DNA of 64,000 bases, taken from Bradyrhizobium sp. SZCCHNS1050 (lineage in GTDB: Bacteria > Pseudomonadota > Alphaproteobacteria > Rhizobiales > Xanthobacteraceae). A program made the translations under genes and the position numbers. Positions 15,980-25,574 of the stretch are shown piece after piece. Where the stretch lies: positions 1,801,501 to 1,865,500 of the forward strand of contig NZ_JAUETR010000001.1 in assembly GCF_032484785.1 (NCBI RefSeq), read 5' to 3'. The notes under the pieces are model-generated. The model had not been told where the DNA came from. It searched no databases and saw only the letters and a list, made by a program, of their open reading frames with translations. The first letter of the stretch is position 1. Each line of letters opens with the position of its first letter.

Positions 15980-18859
15980 CTACTGCGGCCGCTGGCTCGT
16001 CACGGTCGCGCGCGTCAAACGACCGAGGTACCAATACGAGGTGTCGTTGGCGTAGACGTTGGACGTGATCTTGCTGAAGCCATCGGAGGTCGACACCACG
16101 ACCTGGGTGGCGTTGCCAAACAAGTCATACTGATTCGACGTTGTCACGGTTGGCGCCGGGGACCCATCAAGATCTACGCTGCTCGACACGCTTTGCGCCA
16201 GCGACACGCGATAGGGAGCACTGGACGGCGAGATCGTCGTCGAACCACTCGCATTGATGAACTGATAAACGTTCGTCAATTGTCCAAGAGTCTGCGTACC
16301 GAGGGTACGCGTCGTCGACGCCACCATGCCTATATAGGGAAAATCCTGCCGGAAGGTTGTGGTCTCGGCGATACCAGTTTGAATGTCCCTGACGGTCACT
16401 TGGCGGAACCCGAGCATTCCTCTGCCCGTCAAATCAATCTTTGCGCCAGCATAGGTACGGCTCGAGCTGTAGGTTCCGCCGACGCCATTTGAGGAGTCAA
16501 CCTGGGAGGCCACAAGAAATGGAGTCTGCAGATCCTGAATCGGGTAGCCACTGCTGGAGTCGCGGGTGTAGACGGATGAGTTCGTCAAAGGAGCGTAGCT
16601 GACAGTGATAGTCGCTCCGAGACCAGAAACGATCGTTCCGATAACGTCTCCGACTGCCGCATCGGCCAGGCACGTGTAGATGTACGTGCCAGACAGCATC
16701 GCAAACTCGACTTTTCCGTCGCCGTTGAAGTCCCCCAACTGCATCCAGTAGTCCTTCGTCGGCGGCGCCCCGAAATTCCATCCGTTCGGCATGCCAAGCG
16801 TACGATACGTGAACGAACCATCTCCACTGCTAACGAATTGATACATGTAAGGACTATTCCCGCCGATAATGGTAAAGTCGGTTCTTCCATCGGCATTGAT
16901 GTCACTTGAGAACGAAGTGAAGCTCGCCCCGGGCTGGGCTCCGAAATTCCAACCGTTTGAAATTTGAATTGGAAGATAATCGAAGCTGCCATCGCCCCGG
17001 CTCTGCATCTCATAGAGTTGCGGCCCCTGAAGCATGATCAGATCCGTCCTTCCATCGCCGTTGAAATCGCCCGTGATGGGAAGAAAGCTCGTCGTGCTTG
17101 TTGATGCAAAATTCCAGCCGCTCGGCAACTGCCACGAGTTAAACGCGAATGTGCCGTCGCCATTACCGAGGAACGAATAAGCGACTTTGCCGACGGTACT
17201 AGATCCTGAGCCGGGACCGGTCACCGCCGAACCTCCGACGATCAAGAAGTCTGTCTTTCCGTCTCCGTTGAAATCACCTGAAACTGGGGTGTAGCCAGCA
17301 GTTGTCGGAACGCCAAAATCCCAGCCAGGGGTCTGGATCGCGCGTCCACTAAAAGTGCCATCACCATTGCTCAAGAACACGTAGAGGTATTGGCCGCTGA
17401 TCAGCAGAAAATCCGCCCGGCCATCAGAATTGAAATCACCGGCGATCGGGATAAAATAATCGCCCGGCGTTGTCCCGAAATTCCAACCATTCGGGAATGG
17501 GAACGTCACTCCGGTGAATTGACCACTTCCGTTGCTCAGAAACACATACAGATTGGTCCCATTCAACATGGCAAAATCGCTCTTGCCGTCCCCGTTGAAA
17601 TCGCCAGGAATGTTCAGATAGCCCGACGACGCACCGAAGCTCCAGCCATTTGGCGCTGCGGAATTAATCGCCTGGAACGTCCCATCCGACTTGCCGAAGA
17701 ACCCATACACCGTGGAGCCGACCAGCATTATGAAATCATTCCGGCCATCGCCGTTGAAATCACTTGAGACCGGCGTAGTCAGCCTGCTCAAAGCAGCTCC
17801 CGGGCCCGCACTGCTCGGCGTATTGAAATTCTCGCCGTTCGGGAGCACGCTGACGGACCCAGAAAACGCCCCACCTCCGCCGTTCTGCCACTGGAACGTC
17901 GTGGGAGGCAGACAAGCACCAGACCCACCACAAACCTTGACCGATGAGATTTCGGACACATTGCTCGTGGGACTCTGCTGATATGAGAGCTGATAATCGG
18001 AAACCAACGTATTTCCCGAAAAGGTCCTGATGTTTGTCAGCCGCACGGCTGTCCGCACCAAAGAGCCCGCCTGGTAATGCTGAATGACATCGGGACGCGA
18101 GGCGTAGACAAATCCAACCGAATTGTATGGAGTAACGTTTTCCGCCGCGTTGCCCGTATAAGTGATCGAGCTTGGAACTGACTGCCCCGCAGCCGCATCG
18201 GTAGCATAAGCGACCGAGAAGTAATTGCCCTTCGTGTCGCTCACCTTGTTCACACCCCAAGCACGCACGCTCGGCTTGCCTTGCGCGAGCACCTGAGAAT
18301 CCGCGGCACGACCGAACTCCATGATCTGACCGGCCTTCGTGCGCACCTCGAACCACGCCGGCCCACTGCCCGCCACGCCGTGTGAAACGATCTTGGAATA
18401 GGCATCGATTTCGGTACGATATTCGGCATTGTCAGCACCATAGGACCCACCCACCAGGATCAGACGCTGCCCTTCGAGGCAGAACCGATCATTGCCGTCA
18501 AAATTAACGGCACCGAGCACACCATCCTGCGCCACCGTTCGTTGGCAACGGCCGATCGACGGCAAGCCCCCCAAGGACCACCCCATACCCACCACGCCAT
18601 TGCCGCCCTGACTGCTGTATTCGAGCGTTAGCGCCGGGACGACGCCGGCGGCCCCCGGAGGAACCGCGACTGGAATCGAGTAGGTCGCAGCGCCCATCTG
18701 ACCAACGGAGAACTGACCAGGAAGCGACATTGTGCCGGCGCTACTTAAAGTAGAAATCGAGATACAAAAAAAAGCGGTACTCAGTCCGACGCGCGCTGCT
18801 CGCCCCATCAACGCACGCGCGCAATTTTCTCGACCGACCCGAGTCGAATTCCCAAACAT
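15980..18859 (-). CDS. SpvB/TcB-like exported protein with VCBS (FG-GAP) repeats
   Basis: A 959-residue protein with an N-terminal signal-like hydrophobic segment (GLSTAFFCISISTLSSAG), then an SpvB-type domain (LPGQFSVGQMGAATYSIPV, VPALTLEYSSQGGNGVVGMG), about seven FG-GAP/VCBS calcium-binding-type repeats (GDFNGDGKSDFAML and variants) at about 350-720, and a TcdB-middle-like region (RTYAGAKIDLTGRGMLGFRQ). It ends at DTSYWYLGRLTRATV, roughly where RHS repeats begin in full TcB proteins. Together with the next gene it looks like a TcB/RHS protein split in two, except that the second half has its own signal peptide. The ATG has a GGGGGCAGGG upstream. Confidence 0.85.
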   Translation of the reverse strand: MFGNSTRVGRENCARALMGRAARVGLSTAFFCISISTLSSAGTMSLPGQFSVGQMGAATYSIPVAVPPGAAGVVPALTLEYSSQGGNGVVGMGWSLGGLPSIGRCQRTVAQDGVLGAVNFDGNDRFCLEGQRLILVGGSYGADNAEYRTEIDAYSKIVSHGVAGSGPAWFEVRTKAGQIMEFGRAADSQVLAQGKPSVRAWGVNKVSDTKGNYFSVAYATDAAAGQSVPSSITYTGNAAENVTPYNSVGFVYASRPDVIQHYQAGSLVRTAVRLTNIRTFSGNTLVSDYQLSYQQSPTSNVSEISSVKVCGGSGACLPPTTFQWQNGGGGAFSGSVSVLPNGENFNTPSSAGPGAALSRLTTPVSSDFNGDGRNDFIMLVGSTVYGFFGKSDGTFQAINSAAPNGWSFGASSGYLNIPGDFNGDGKSDFAMLNGTNLYVFLSNGSGQFTGVTFPFPNGWNFGTTPGDYFIPIAGDFNSDGRADFLLISGQYLYVFLSNGDGTFSGRAIQTPGWDFGVPTTAGYTPVSGDFNGDGKTDFLIVGGSAVTGPGSGSSTVGKVAYSFLGNGDGTFAFNSWQLPSGWNFASTSTTSFLPITGDFNGDGRTDLIMLQGPQLYEMQSRGDGSFDYLPIQISNGWNFGAQPGASFTSFSSDINADGRTDFTIIGGNSPYMYQFVSSGDGSFTYRTLGMPNGWNFGAPPTKDYWMQLGDFNGDGKVEFAMLSGTYIYTCLADAAVGDVIGTIVSGLGATITVSYAPLTNSSVYTRDSSSGYPIQDLQTPFLVASQVDSSNGVGGTYSSSRTYAGAKIDLTGRGMLGFRQVTVRDIQTGIAETTTFRQDFPYIGMVASTTRTLGTQTLGQLTNVYQFINASGSTTISPSSAPYRVSLAQSVSSSVDLDGSPAPTVTTSNQYDLFGNATQVVVSTSDGFSKITSNVYANDTSYWYLGRLTRATVTSQRPQ

Positions 18860-19145
18860 CCCTGCCCCCGCAGCATCTGCACAACTCGAAACGTAGCAGA
18901 TGCCATTCGAGTCTGACGATCAACCGGCATCGGAACTTATTCACAACATAAGGTGATGAGGTTCGACAAATACAACCAACTCCGGCGGTTCCACCAAACT
19001 TCTCCTGCCGCGTGCATTGAGCGGTTAACTCGGGTGCGAGAGGAATTTCGGCTGCTTTCCGTCGTTCGTTGGTTTCTGTAGAGAGGCTGTGTGACAGTTT
19101 GGCTTGAGATTCTGCGGAGGTCATTTCACACTTCCCAGGTCAAAG

Positions 19146-20156
19146 ATGGGAATGCCGCTGCGCGCGCAGCAATTGATGCAATTGATCGTAACCGCCGATC
19201 ATCTTGCCCAGATGATCGGCGTCGCCAACCCGCCATTGATGTTGATGGAGGTCGCAGGACTGACCAGAGCCATTTATGGCGAGAAGAGCGCCGTGCGGCT
19301 GGCACACCAGAACGGCTGTCGCGACCGGACTTGGGAGACGCGAGCCGGTGCGGTCGAACTGCATATCTCCAAGTTCGCACGCGCGAAGCCCCAAGTCGTG
19401 GTCCTGGCGGCCGCCAAGGTCGGCGGCATTGTCGCCAACAACACGCTGCGCGCGGAGTTCATCTACGACAACATCGCCATCGCCACCAATGTCATTCACG
19501 CTGCCCACGTGAACGGCGCCGAGAAGCTGATCTTTCTGGGCTCATCCCGCATCTATCCGAAGCTTGCTCCTCAGCCGCTGCACGAGAACGCGATGCTGAC
19601 AGGGCCACTGGAGCCGACCAACGAGCCTTATGCGATCGCCAAGATCGCCGGCATCAAGATGGTCGAGGCCTATCGCAGTCAATATGGCGCCGACTTCATC
19701 ACCGTCATGCCGACCAATCTCTATGGTCCGGGCGACAACTATCATCCCGAATACAGCCACGTCGTCGCGGCGCTGATCCGCCGCTTCCATGAGGCCAAGC
19801 TCGCAGATGCGCCGGAGGTCGTGGTCTGGGGCACCGGCACGCCGCGGCACGAGTTCCTCTATGTCGACGACATGGCGGATGCCTGCGTGCACCTGATGAA
19901 GACCTATTCCGACACCGCGCTGGTCAACATCGGCACTGGCAAGGATATCGTCATTGCCGACTTCGCCCGCGTGGTTGCCGCCGTAGTAGGCTTCAAGGGC
20001 AGCATCAGCTTTGACCGGTCACGGCCGGATGGCACCCCACGCAAGCTTCTCGACGTCTCCCGCCTGACGGAGCTTGGCTGGCGCGCGACGACTTCCCAGG
20101 ACGTGGGAGTCGGGCTCGCCTATCAGGCATTTCTGCGCGAAGCGGCGACGCAGTAG
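19146..20156 (+). pseudogene. fcl: Damaged GDP-L-fucose synthase (fcl/nolK-type)
   Basis: The C-terminal two thirds is clear GDP-L-fucose synthase: [32 protein letters not shown] with the Tyr/Lys pair, [15 protein letters not shown] and [14 protein letters not shown]. The N-terminal NADP-binding glycine motif (GHRGMVGSA in the family) is missing and replaced by unrelated residues ([17 protein letters not shown]). The catalytic Cys of GSSCIYP, needed for epimerisation, is Arg (LGSSRIYP). The product is therefore unlikely to be active. In rhizobia such genes serve surface polysaccharide or Nod-factor fucosylation. Its start is uncertain: the longest frame uses TTG at 19104. An intact reductase with an atypical N-terminus is the less likely alternative. 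Confidence 0.7.
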
Positions 20157-20765
20157 TTGATCATCATTGGCAAGGGCGAGTCCACCAAAGGCCATTCGGC
20201 GCTGGATCTCGTCGAAGCCGCCGGAAGCCTCGATCTCAGCGACGATCTCAAGATCCCAATAGTGCCGCGAATAATCCGGATTCTGGGCCCTGATGAAGTG
20301 CTCGGCTGCCATGAGAGCCTCACACTCCTCCGTCCGACGGTTGTTGTTGATAACGGCGAGCACCCCGTTCTGCGACAAGACGCCGCGCGCTTTACGAGAA
20401 ACCGCGGCCCATCAGTGAAATGCCTGCGCCACCGCGGCCAGGCCTACGGAGTTTGGCTCGATCGGCAGAGCCTCAGCGGGCGCGATTGTGACTTCGAGTC
20501 CCGCCGCACCCGCACGTGCAGCTATGTGGGGGTTGGGCTCCGCGGTCTGCACGGTCCAGTCAGACAGGGCATCAATGAGTGCACGCATCGAAATTCTGTT
20601 ACTTGCGCCGACATCGAAACAGCGATGCCGGACCATTACCTGCGGCGACAGCATAGGCGACGGCAACGAGAACGTCAGGCGGATAAGTCGTTCGGCTAGC
20701 GTCGTAAAGGTCGGCGAGACCGTTAAACTTTCGCGTATGGTTCTGCATTGCGGACGAAGCTCCTC
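20157..20765 (-). pseudogene. Broken class I SAM-dependent methyltransferase
   Basis: Remnant of a small SAM methyltransferase. The N-terminus (HTRKFNGLADLYDASRTTYP) lies in one frame up to about 20600. The sequence continues in a second frame through FDVGASNRISMRALIDAL and EPNPHIAARAGAAGLEVTIA to AQAFH, meets an in-frame TGA at 20412-20414, then goes on in the same frame with GVLAVINNNRRTEECEALM and NPDYSRHYWD. The expected C-terminal third is missing where the fcl remnant begins. One frameshift, one stop and a truncation make it non-functional. It is a different methyltransferase from the intact one at 23468, though both belong to the same broad family. Confidence 0.75.
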
Positions 20766-21360
20766 GAATTTGCCTGTGGCAGGACCAACACACGGCGCTT
20801 TCAACAACCTTGTTTCAGGCAGACTCCAGGCTTCCCCTCCGTTGGCGGTCCGCGAACATGATCTTGCAATTCAATCTATGGTTGACAATCGAGCGGCGGC
20901 CGCAAGGCTCGTGGTCGTGAATGCACCGCGGAGACCCGGCCGCTATCGACACGCCCAGCACAGAAGGCGGTAGCCTTCCAGAACTGCCCCGTCGACTGTC
21001 GCAGCGACCGCGCTGTCTGATGACACTTCCTCCGCGCTCTGCGCATTTGCGCGACATGCATATCTGACACGTGTGCTTTGCAAATCGCGAGCGTCGCCAG
21101 CTCATTCTCAGCGGGTCGAACTGATTCAGCGCAATCGCGCGGCCGACTCGCCGGCCATAATTGATACTGATCAACTACTTTCGACAATTTTTGGTCGCAG
21201 TTTATGATGATTATCGCCTCGCGTGCATTCGACTTGTGCAACCTCGGCGAGCTTTTGCCTTGCTCGTCCGGATGATCGTTCGTATGATTCGAATGTGATC
21301 GGATCGTGAGAAAAGTTCACTGCCGGCACGCATTCCTTCAACGCTCGCGAGACCCGGCCA
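20766..21360. other. Gene-free stretch in decay zone
   Basis: About 600 bases between the broken methyltransferase and the solute-binding protein gene. Small frames on both strands show no recognisable motif. It must contain the promoter of the downstream gene, but I see no promoter I would defend. Confidence 0.4.
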
Positions 21361-22395
21361 GTGTTACAGCGACGTAGTTTTCTCGGGCTTCCGCTATTGG
21401 CGTTGTGTGGCTCGGCGAATTCGGCCTGGGCGGGCAACTCCGTCGAGACGTCCAGAGTCAGAATGACGATCGGCGGAAAGGCATTCCTACAATACGCACC
21501 GGTCACACTTGCCGAGCGCCTTGGCTTTTTCAGGGACGCGGGCCTCGACCCGGAGCTTCTTGACGTGAGCGGCGGATCCAAGGCGCTCCAGGCTCTCGTG
21601 GCAGGAAGTGCTGAACTCACCGCTGGCGCTTTCGACCACACGATTCAGATGCATGCCAAGGGACAAAAAATCGTCGGGGTTGTGCTGTTTGGCAGGCATC
21701 CGACGTTCGCATTGGCCCTGCGAAAAGAGAAGGCTGCGGACTATCGCGACCCAAGCAGCCTGAGAGGCATGAAGATCGGGGTCACGGCATTGGGATCCCA
21801 AACGCAGTTCATGGTGGAGTACATCGCTTTGCGAGCTGGTGTCTCTCCGGCCGACATTTCCTTCGTCAGTGTCGGAGGTGGCACAGGTGCCGTAGCAGCG
21901 ATCCGCAACGGCGCTGTGGATGGGGTCGTCACGGGTGAGCCGGCGCTTACGGCGCTGACCGCCGCAGGTGACGTCAAACTGGTCGCGGACACTCGCACCA
22001 ACGAGGGGACCATCGGCATTTTTGGCGGTCTCTATCCGTCAGGGACGATCTACGCGCGGTCAGACTTCATCGAACGCAATCCCGATACGCTCCAGGCCCT
22101 TGTTCTCGCGATGGTGCGCGCCCTGCAGTGGATTGATCGCGCGTCCGTCGACGAGATCGCCGATGCGCTCCCGGAGGACTGGGCCAAACCTGATCGAAAC
22201 ATCTTCCTCGCCTCCATCCGGGGCACCCGAGACATGTTTTCGCCCGATGGCCGGTTCAGCGCCGAGGGCGCGGGGATCGCATTTCAGGTGTTGTCGACCG
22301 TCGACCCGCAATTGCGTGGCGTGAAGGTCGATCTCGCGGAGACATTTACGAACAGGTTCGTCGAAAAGGCTCTCCAGACGCTAGCATCGAAATAG
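21361..22395 (+). CDS. Orphan ABC solute-binding protein, NMT1/SsuA-type
   Basis: Periplasmic binding protein of the nitrate/sulfonate/taurine type. The 344-residue protein starts at GTG with a twin-arginine-like signal (QRRSFLGLPLLAL, cleavage near ANSAWA). It shows the family pattern AERLGFFRDAGLDPELLDVSGGSKALQALVAGSAEL and a hinge region typical of SsuA/TauA. No permease or ATPase gene accompanies it, so it must share a transporter encoded elsewhere. It is followed 57 bases later by a GntR regulator in the same direction. The ligand is unknown; sulfonates, thiamine precursors or phosphonates are possible. Confidence 0.8.
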   Translation: MLQRRSFLGLPLLALCGSANSAWAGNSVETSRVRMTIGGKAFLQYAPVTLAERLGFFRDAGLDPELLDVSGGSKALQALVAGSAELTAGAFDHTIQMHAKGQKIVGVVLFGRHPTFALALRKEKAADYRDPSSLRGMKIGVTALGSQTQFMVEYIALRAGVSPADISFVSVGGGTGAVAAIRNGAVDGVVTGEPALTALTAAGDVKLVADTRTNEGTIGIFGGLYPSGTIYARSDFIERNPDTLQALVLAMVRALQWIDRASVDEIADALPEDWAKPDRNIFLASIRGTRDMFSPDGRFSAEGAGIAFQVLSTVDPQLRGVKVDLAETFTNRFVEKALQTLASK

Positions 22396-22452
22396 CATCG
22401 TGGAGAGTTCGAGCCGATGAACATGCCCGCGGCACTGTGGGATCGAGGCTAG

Positions 22453-23298
22453 GTGGTGGCGCCGCGAGCTCCGCAGCATTCGAACGCTTCTGCTTCGGCC
22501 GCCAAGAAAACGGCGCGGAAGACGCGTCCGACAGATAAGCCCAAGCGCCCAAAAGGACGGCCCGCGATCCTTGCAAGACGGCGGCGCGACATACCGCTTC
22601 ATCATCAGGTGTTCTTGGTCCTGCAGGACGAAATTGCAGAACGCCGCTATGCACCAGGAGAAGTCTTGCCGGCGGAGGCGGATCTGGCTGTGCTCTTCGG
22701 CGTCTCGCGCGTGACGATCCGGGCAGCTTTGGACACTCTCGATGAGCTCGGACTGATCGAACGCCGCCAGGGTATCGGCACGTTCGTACGGGAGCTCTCG
22801 AAGCCGGAGCCTCTCACCGTGCCGATGATGGACCTCGCTGCTCGAAACAGGGAGATCGTGCGCACAACGCGAGCTCACGTGGTCGAGTTCGAGTTCAAGG
22901 TGGCCCCTCGTCACGTTCGCGAGCACTTTCAAGCCCAGCCAGGCGACCTTTTCCAGCGCACAGTTCGCATCCGTTACATGAATGACTGGCCAATCATGCA
23001 GGTCACGACCTACATTCCGGAAGCGATCGGACGGCAATTTGGTCCTGAAGACATGGAAGGAGGGTCGCTCTATGCGATTCTGCAGCGCTTCGGCATCACA
23101 TTCACATCTGGCGAGCAGATTGTGACGGCAGCTGCAGCCGACCCCGTTGTCGCAGCACGCCTCAATGTCGCGATAGGCGCACCGCTTTTGAAGGTGGTGC
23201 GCATTCATTTCGACAGCGCCGGACGTCCGATTCAGCACTTTGAGCTGCTGGCTCCACCTGCAACCTACGAGCTTCGCATGCCATTGAAAGACTTCTAG
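22453..23298 (+). CDS. GntR/HutC-family transcriptional regulator
   Basis: A 281-residue regulator. A basic N-terminal tail of about 45 residues (KKTARKTRPTDKPKRPKGRP) precedes a winged helix-turn-helix at about 50-115 (PLHHQVFLVLQDEIAERRYA, GVSRVTIRAALDTLDELGLI, RRQGIGTFV) and a C-terminal UTRA effector domain (about 130-280). HutC-subfamily members often sense amino-acid, sugar or phosphonate-related ligands. It sits next to the orphan solute-binding gene, which it may control. The start is one of two consecutive GTG codons. Confidence 0.88.
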   Translation: MVAPRAPQHSNASASAAKKTARKTRPTDKPKRPKGRPAILARRRRDIPLHHQVFLVLQDEIAERRYAPGEVLPAEADLAVLFGVSRVTIRAALDTLDELGLIERRQGIGTFVRELSKPEPLTVPMMDLAARNREIVRTTRAHVVEFEFKVAPRHVREHFQAQPGDLFQRTVRIRYMNDWPIMQVTTYIPEAIGRQFGPEDMEGGSLYAILQRFGITFTSGEQIVTAAAADPVVAARLNVAIGAPLLKVVRIHFDSAGRPIQHFELLAPPATYELRMPLKDF

Positions 23299-23467
23299 CC
23301 TGCTGTAAGCGCGCCAAGTCCCGAGCACGGCCCGTCCAAACTGACATTTCGGTACGCGTGCGAAGGAGAAGCGCTCACGATCTCATGGGGCCGCGCCGTG
23401 GGCGGACCGGCCCACACCGGGAGGCGTCACAAGACATGAGCCTCTGCACGGCGGCCGAACGATACAG

Positions 23468-24253
23468 ATGACGTCCGAACCAGTTTCCCCTTCATTCCCT
23501 CGCTTTCAATCGACGGTCCCTCACTACGTGGCCGGGCGACCGAATTACGCACCCGCGCTCATCCAAGTCGTGGCGGATCACCTTCGTCTGACCAAGGACC
23601 ACCGATTGATGGATCTCGGCTGTGGGCCAGGGTGGCTCGGCATCGCATTTGCGCCCCTGGTCGGAAAGGTCATCGGAATAGATCCGGAGCCTGCCATGCT
23701 GGAGGCTGCTCAGGCGATCGCCAACGCGGCGGCCGTTGAGATCGAACTGATCGAAGGCAGCTCGTTCGACCTCAGCCCGAAGCTCGGCCGCTTTCGCGCC
23801 GTGGCGATTGGACGTGCCTTTCATTGGATGGATCGCGCCGATACGCTGCGAAAGCTCGACCCATTGATCGAGGAGGACGGCGCAGTCCTGCTGTTCAATG
23901 ACGTACGTCCCGATGTCCCACAGAACGCCTGGTACAAGCGTTACTCGGACGTCGTCGATCGCTTCACCAACAAGAGTGTCGGTTTCGCACCCGAGCGCTT
24001 ACGTCACGAATCGATCCTGCTGGAGTCGCGCTTCGGTCAGCTCACCAGAATTGGTGTCATTGAGCAGCGTCTCGTGCCTGTCGCTCGCCTGATCGACCGC
24101 GCACTATCGATGTCGACCTCCTCCCCTGAACAGCTGGGCGTTCTCGAAGGTCAGCTCGCGCAGGAATTGACGATGGAGATATCGCCATTCGCAACCGCCG
24201 GCGGCGTCGTAGAAGTCATTGAATCGCAGGTCCTCATTGCGCAGCGCCGCTGA
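23468..24253 (+). CDS. Class I SAM-dependent methyltransferase
   Basis: A 261-residue soluble methyltransferase with motif I LMDLGCGPGWLGIAF (about 50-64), an acidic residue ending strand 2 (GIDPEPAML) and the post-motif VAIGRAFHWMDRADTLRKLD typical of the Methyltransf_11 group. The substrate is not evident. It stands alone, 169 bases after the GntR gene. Its resemblance to the broken copy at 20157-20765 is at family level only. Confidence 0.82.
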   Translation: MTSEPVSPSFPRFQSTVPHYVAGRPNYAPALIQVVADHLRLTKDHRLMDLGCGPGWLGIAFAPLVGKVIGIDPEPAMLEAAQAIANAAAVEIELIEGSSFDLSPKLGRFRAVAIGRAFHWMDRADTLRKLDPLIEEDGAVLLFNDVRPDVPQNAWYKRYSDVVDRFTNKSVGFAPERLRHESILLESRFGQLTRIGVIEQRLVPVARLIDRALSMSTSSPEQLGVLEGQLAQELTMEISPFATAGGVVEVIESQVLIAQRR

Positions 24254-24377
24254 GGCTCACAAGCTTCGCTGCCCAATCGACCTACTTGGCCGCCCCATAG
24301 GGGCGAAAGCGCCGGCACACGCCAGTCGCCACGGCCATCGCACCGCTCCATGACGAAGACGGCCCGCAGCAAAGACC

Positions 24378-24827
24378 TTAGGTCAGCTCTACACCGGCGA
24401 CTGAACAAGCGGATTCGATCAGATGCCGCACGGTCCGGGCATCCCAGTCGAGCCTCTCGGGGACGTCCGCCCAGTAATTTGAGAGCACATGTGCAGCATG
24501 TCGCGCCTTTACCCCCAGACCGACGACCGTTCTGGCCGGAATCGCCATGATGGCGCGTTCAATCGGGTCAAGCGAGCTCAAGACCGCTTCGATGCGCTCT
24601 ACACCGGGCACCACCACGGCGGAGATCTGCGATTTTGCATCCCAGGTGGCCGCAGCTGATTGCGTATCTTGCTGCTGGAGAGTTGCGAGTTCTGCGGAGA
24701 GCGCTTCAAAGCTGCGTCCGAGGGCAACGAGCACGGCGTCGGGATTGCTTTCGATGGCTTGCTCATCGAGCGTCAGACCACCTGGCTCGACGGTTGCCAA
24801 AATCCGCAGGGTTTCATCAAGAGACAT
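24378..24827 (-). CDS. Conserved-looking hypothetical protein
   Basis: A 149-residue soluble protein I do not recognise. It is alpha-helical in appearance, with heptad-like Leu/Ala/Glu spacing (GRSFEALSAELATLQQQ) and a C-terminal RHLIESACSVAGVEL helix. Coding character is good and the opposite strand offers nothing better. I use the ATG at 24827; a GTG precedes it directly. No operon partner is evident. Confidence 0.6.
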   Translation of the reverse strand: MSLDETLRILATVEPGGLTLDEQAIESNPDAVLVALGRSFEALSAELATLQQQDTQSAAATWDAKSQISAVVVPGVERIEAVLSSLDPIERAIMAIPARTVVGLGVKARHAAHVLSNYWADVPERLDWDARTVRHLIESACSVAGVELT

Positions 24828-24830
24828 CAC

Positions 24831-25574
24831 CGAACTCCAGGCCGAAAACGGTCGGTGGAAGGTCGCCGACAGCCGATCGGTTGCAAGGGATCGACGTGCA
24901 CCCAGCGGACGAAGTCCGCCTCTCCTTCTCGACGTGAGACGATATCGCCCAGTCGTATCAACATCAATACAATATCTGTTTCAGGCCGTCATCAATAGGT
25001 CCCAGACTGCCAGAGCCCCGTCACGACGCAATGCGGAGAGCTCGCATCGCGACGCAGGAAACGGCGTTGTCTTTGACGCCGGCTCATTTCACGCGACGTG
25101 CCGAGACGAAAGAGGTTGCGCTCGGCCAGCTTGGCCCACTCATGCCACGCAAGCCTGCGCTTGGCGAGCTACCGAAATTGGTGGTGCTACACCAGCGGCG
25201 GAGTCACTGGCCAGAAAGCTCGTCCGGCGTCCGCAGTGCGGCCTATTGCTGCGTGCCACTATCATCACCACCCGTCTTACGCGAGTAGCCAACGCCTGTT
25301 CGCCTCACTTGGCACAGCGCTGAACGCCTCCGTCCTATCATGGGACGGCGCAATCAAAGGCTCCGGTTGAGCAGACGGCTGCGACATGTCGCGCCTGCGT
25401 TGAGCCAAGCCATGCCGCGCCGCGTTGCTGCGGACCCAGGCACGAACTGCCAGGTTTCAAGACAATTGACGCATTGCAAGCGGGCCGCTCAACAGCCGGA
25501 AAGCTCGCAAGACCGCACTCAACCACTCGCCATCAGGGGTGCATCAATCATCCTCGTACTGCATCGCGCAGCTA
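24831..25574. other. Gene-free stretch
   Basis: About 740 bases between two hypothetical genes on the minus strand. Short frames exist on both strands but none carries a motif, a signal peptide or a persuasive ribosome-binding site. It may hold remnants too degraded for recognition by eye. Confidence 0.4.

Noticed and set aside
20815..21241. Overlapping minus-strand frames upstream of the SsuA-type gene
   Set aside because: Cys/Arg/His-rich composition without motif; typical of non-coding GC-rich DNA.
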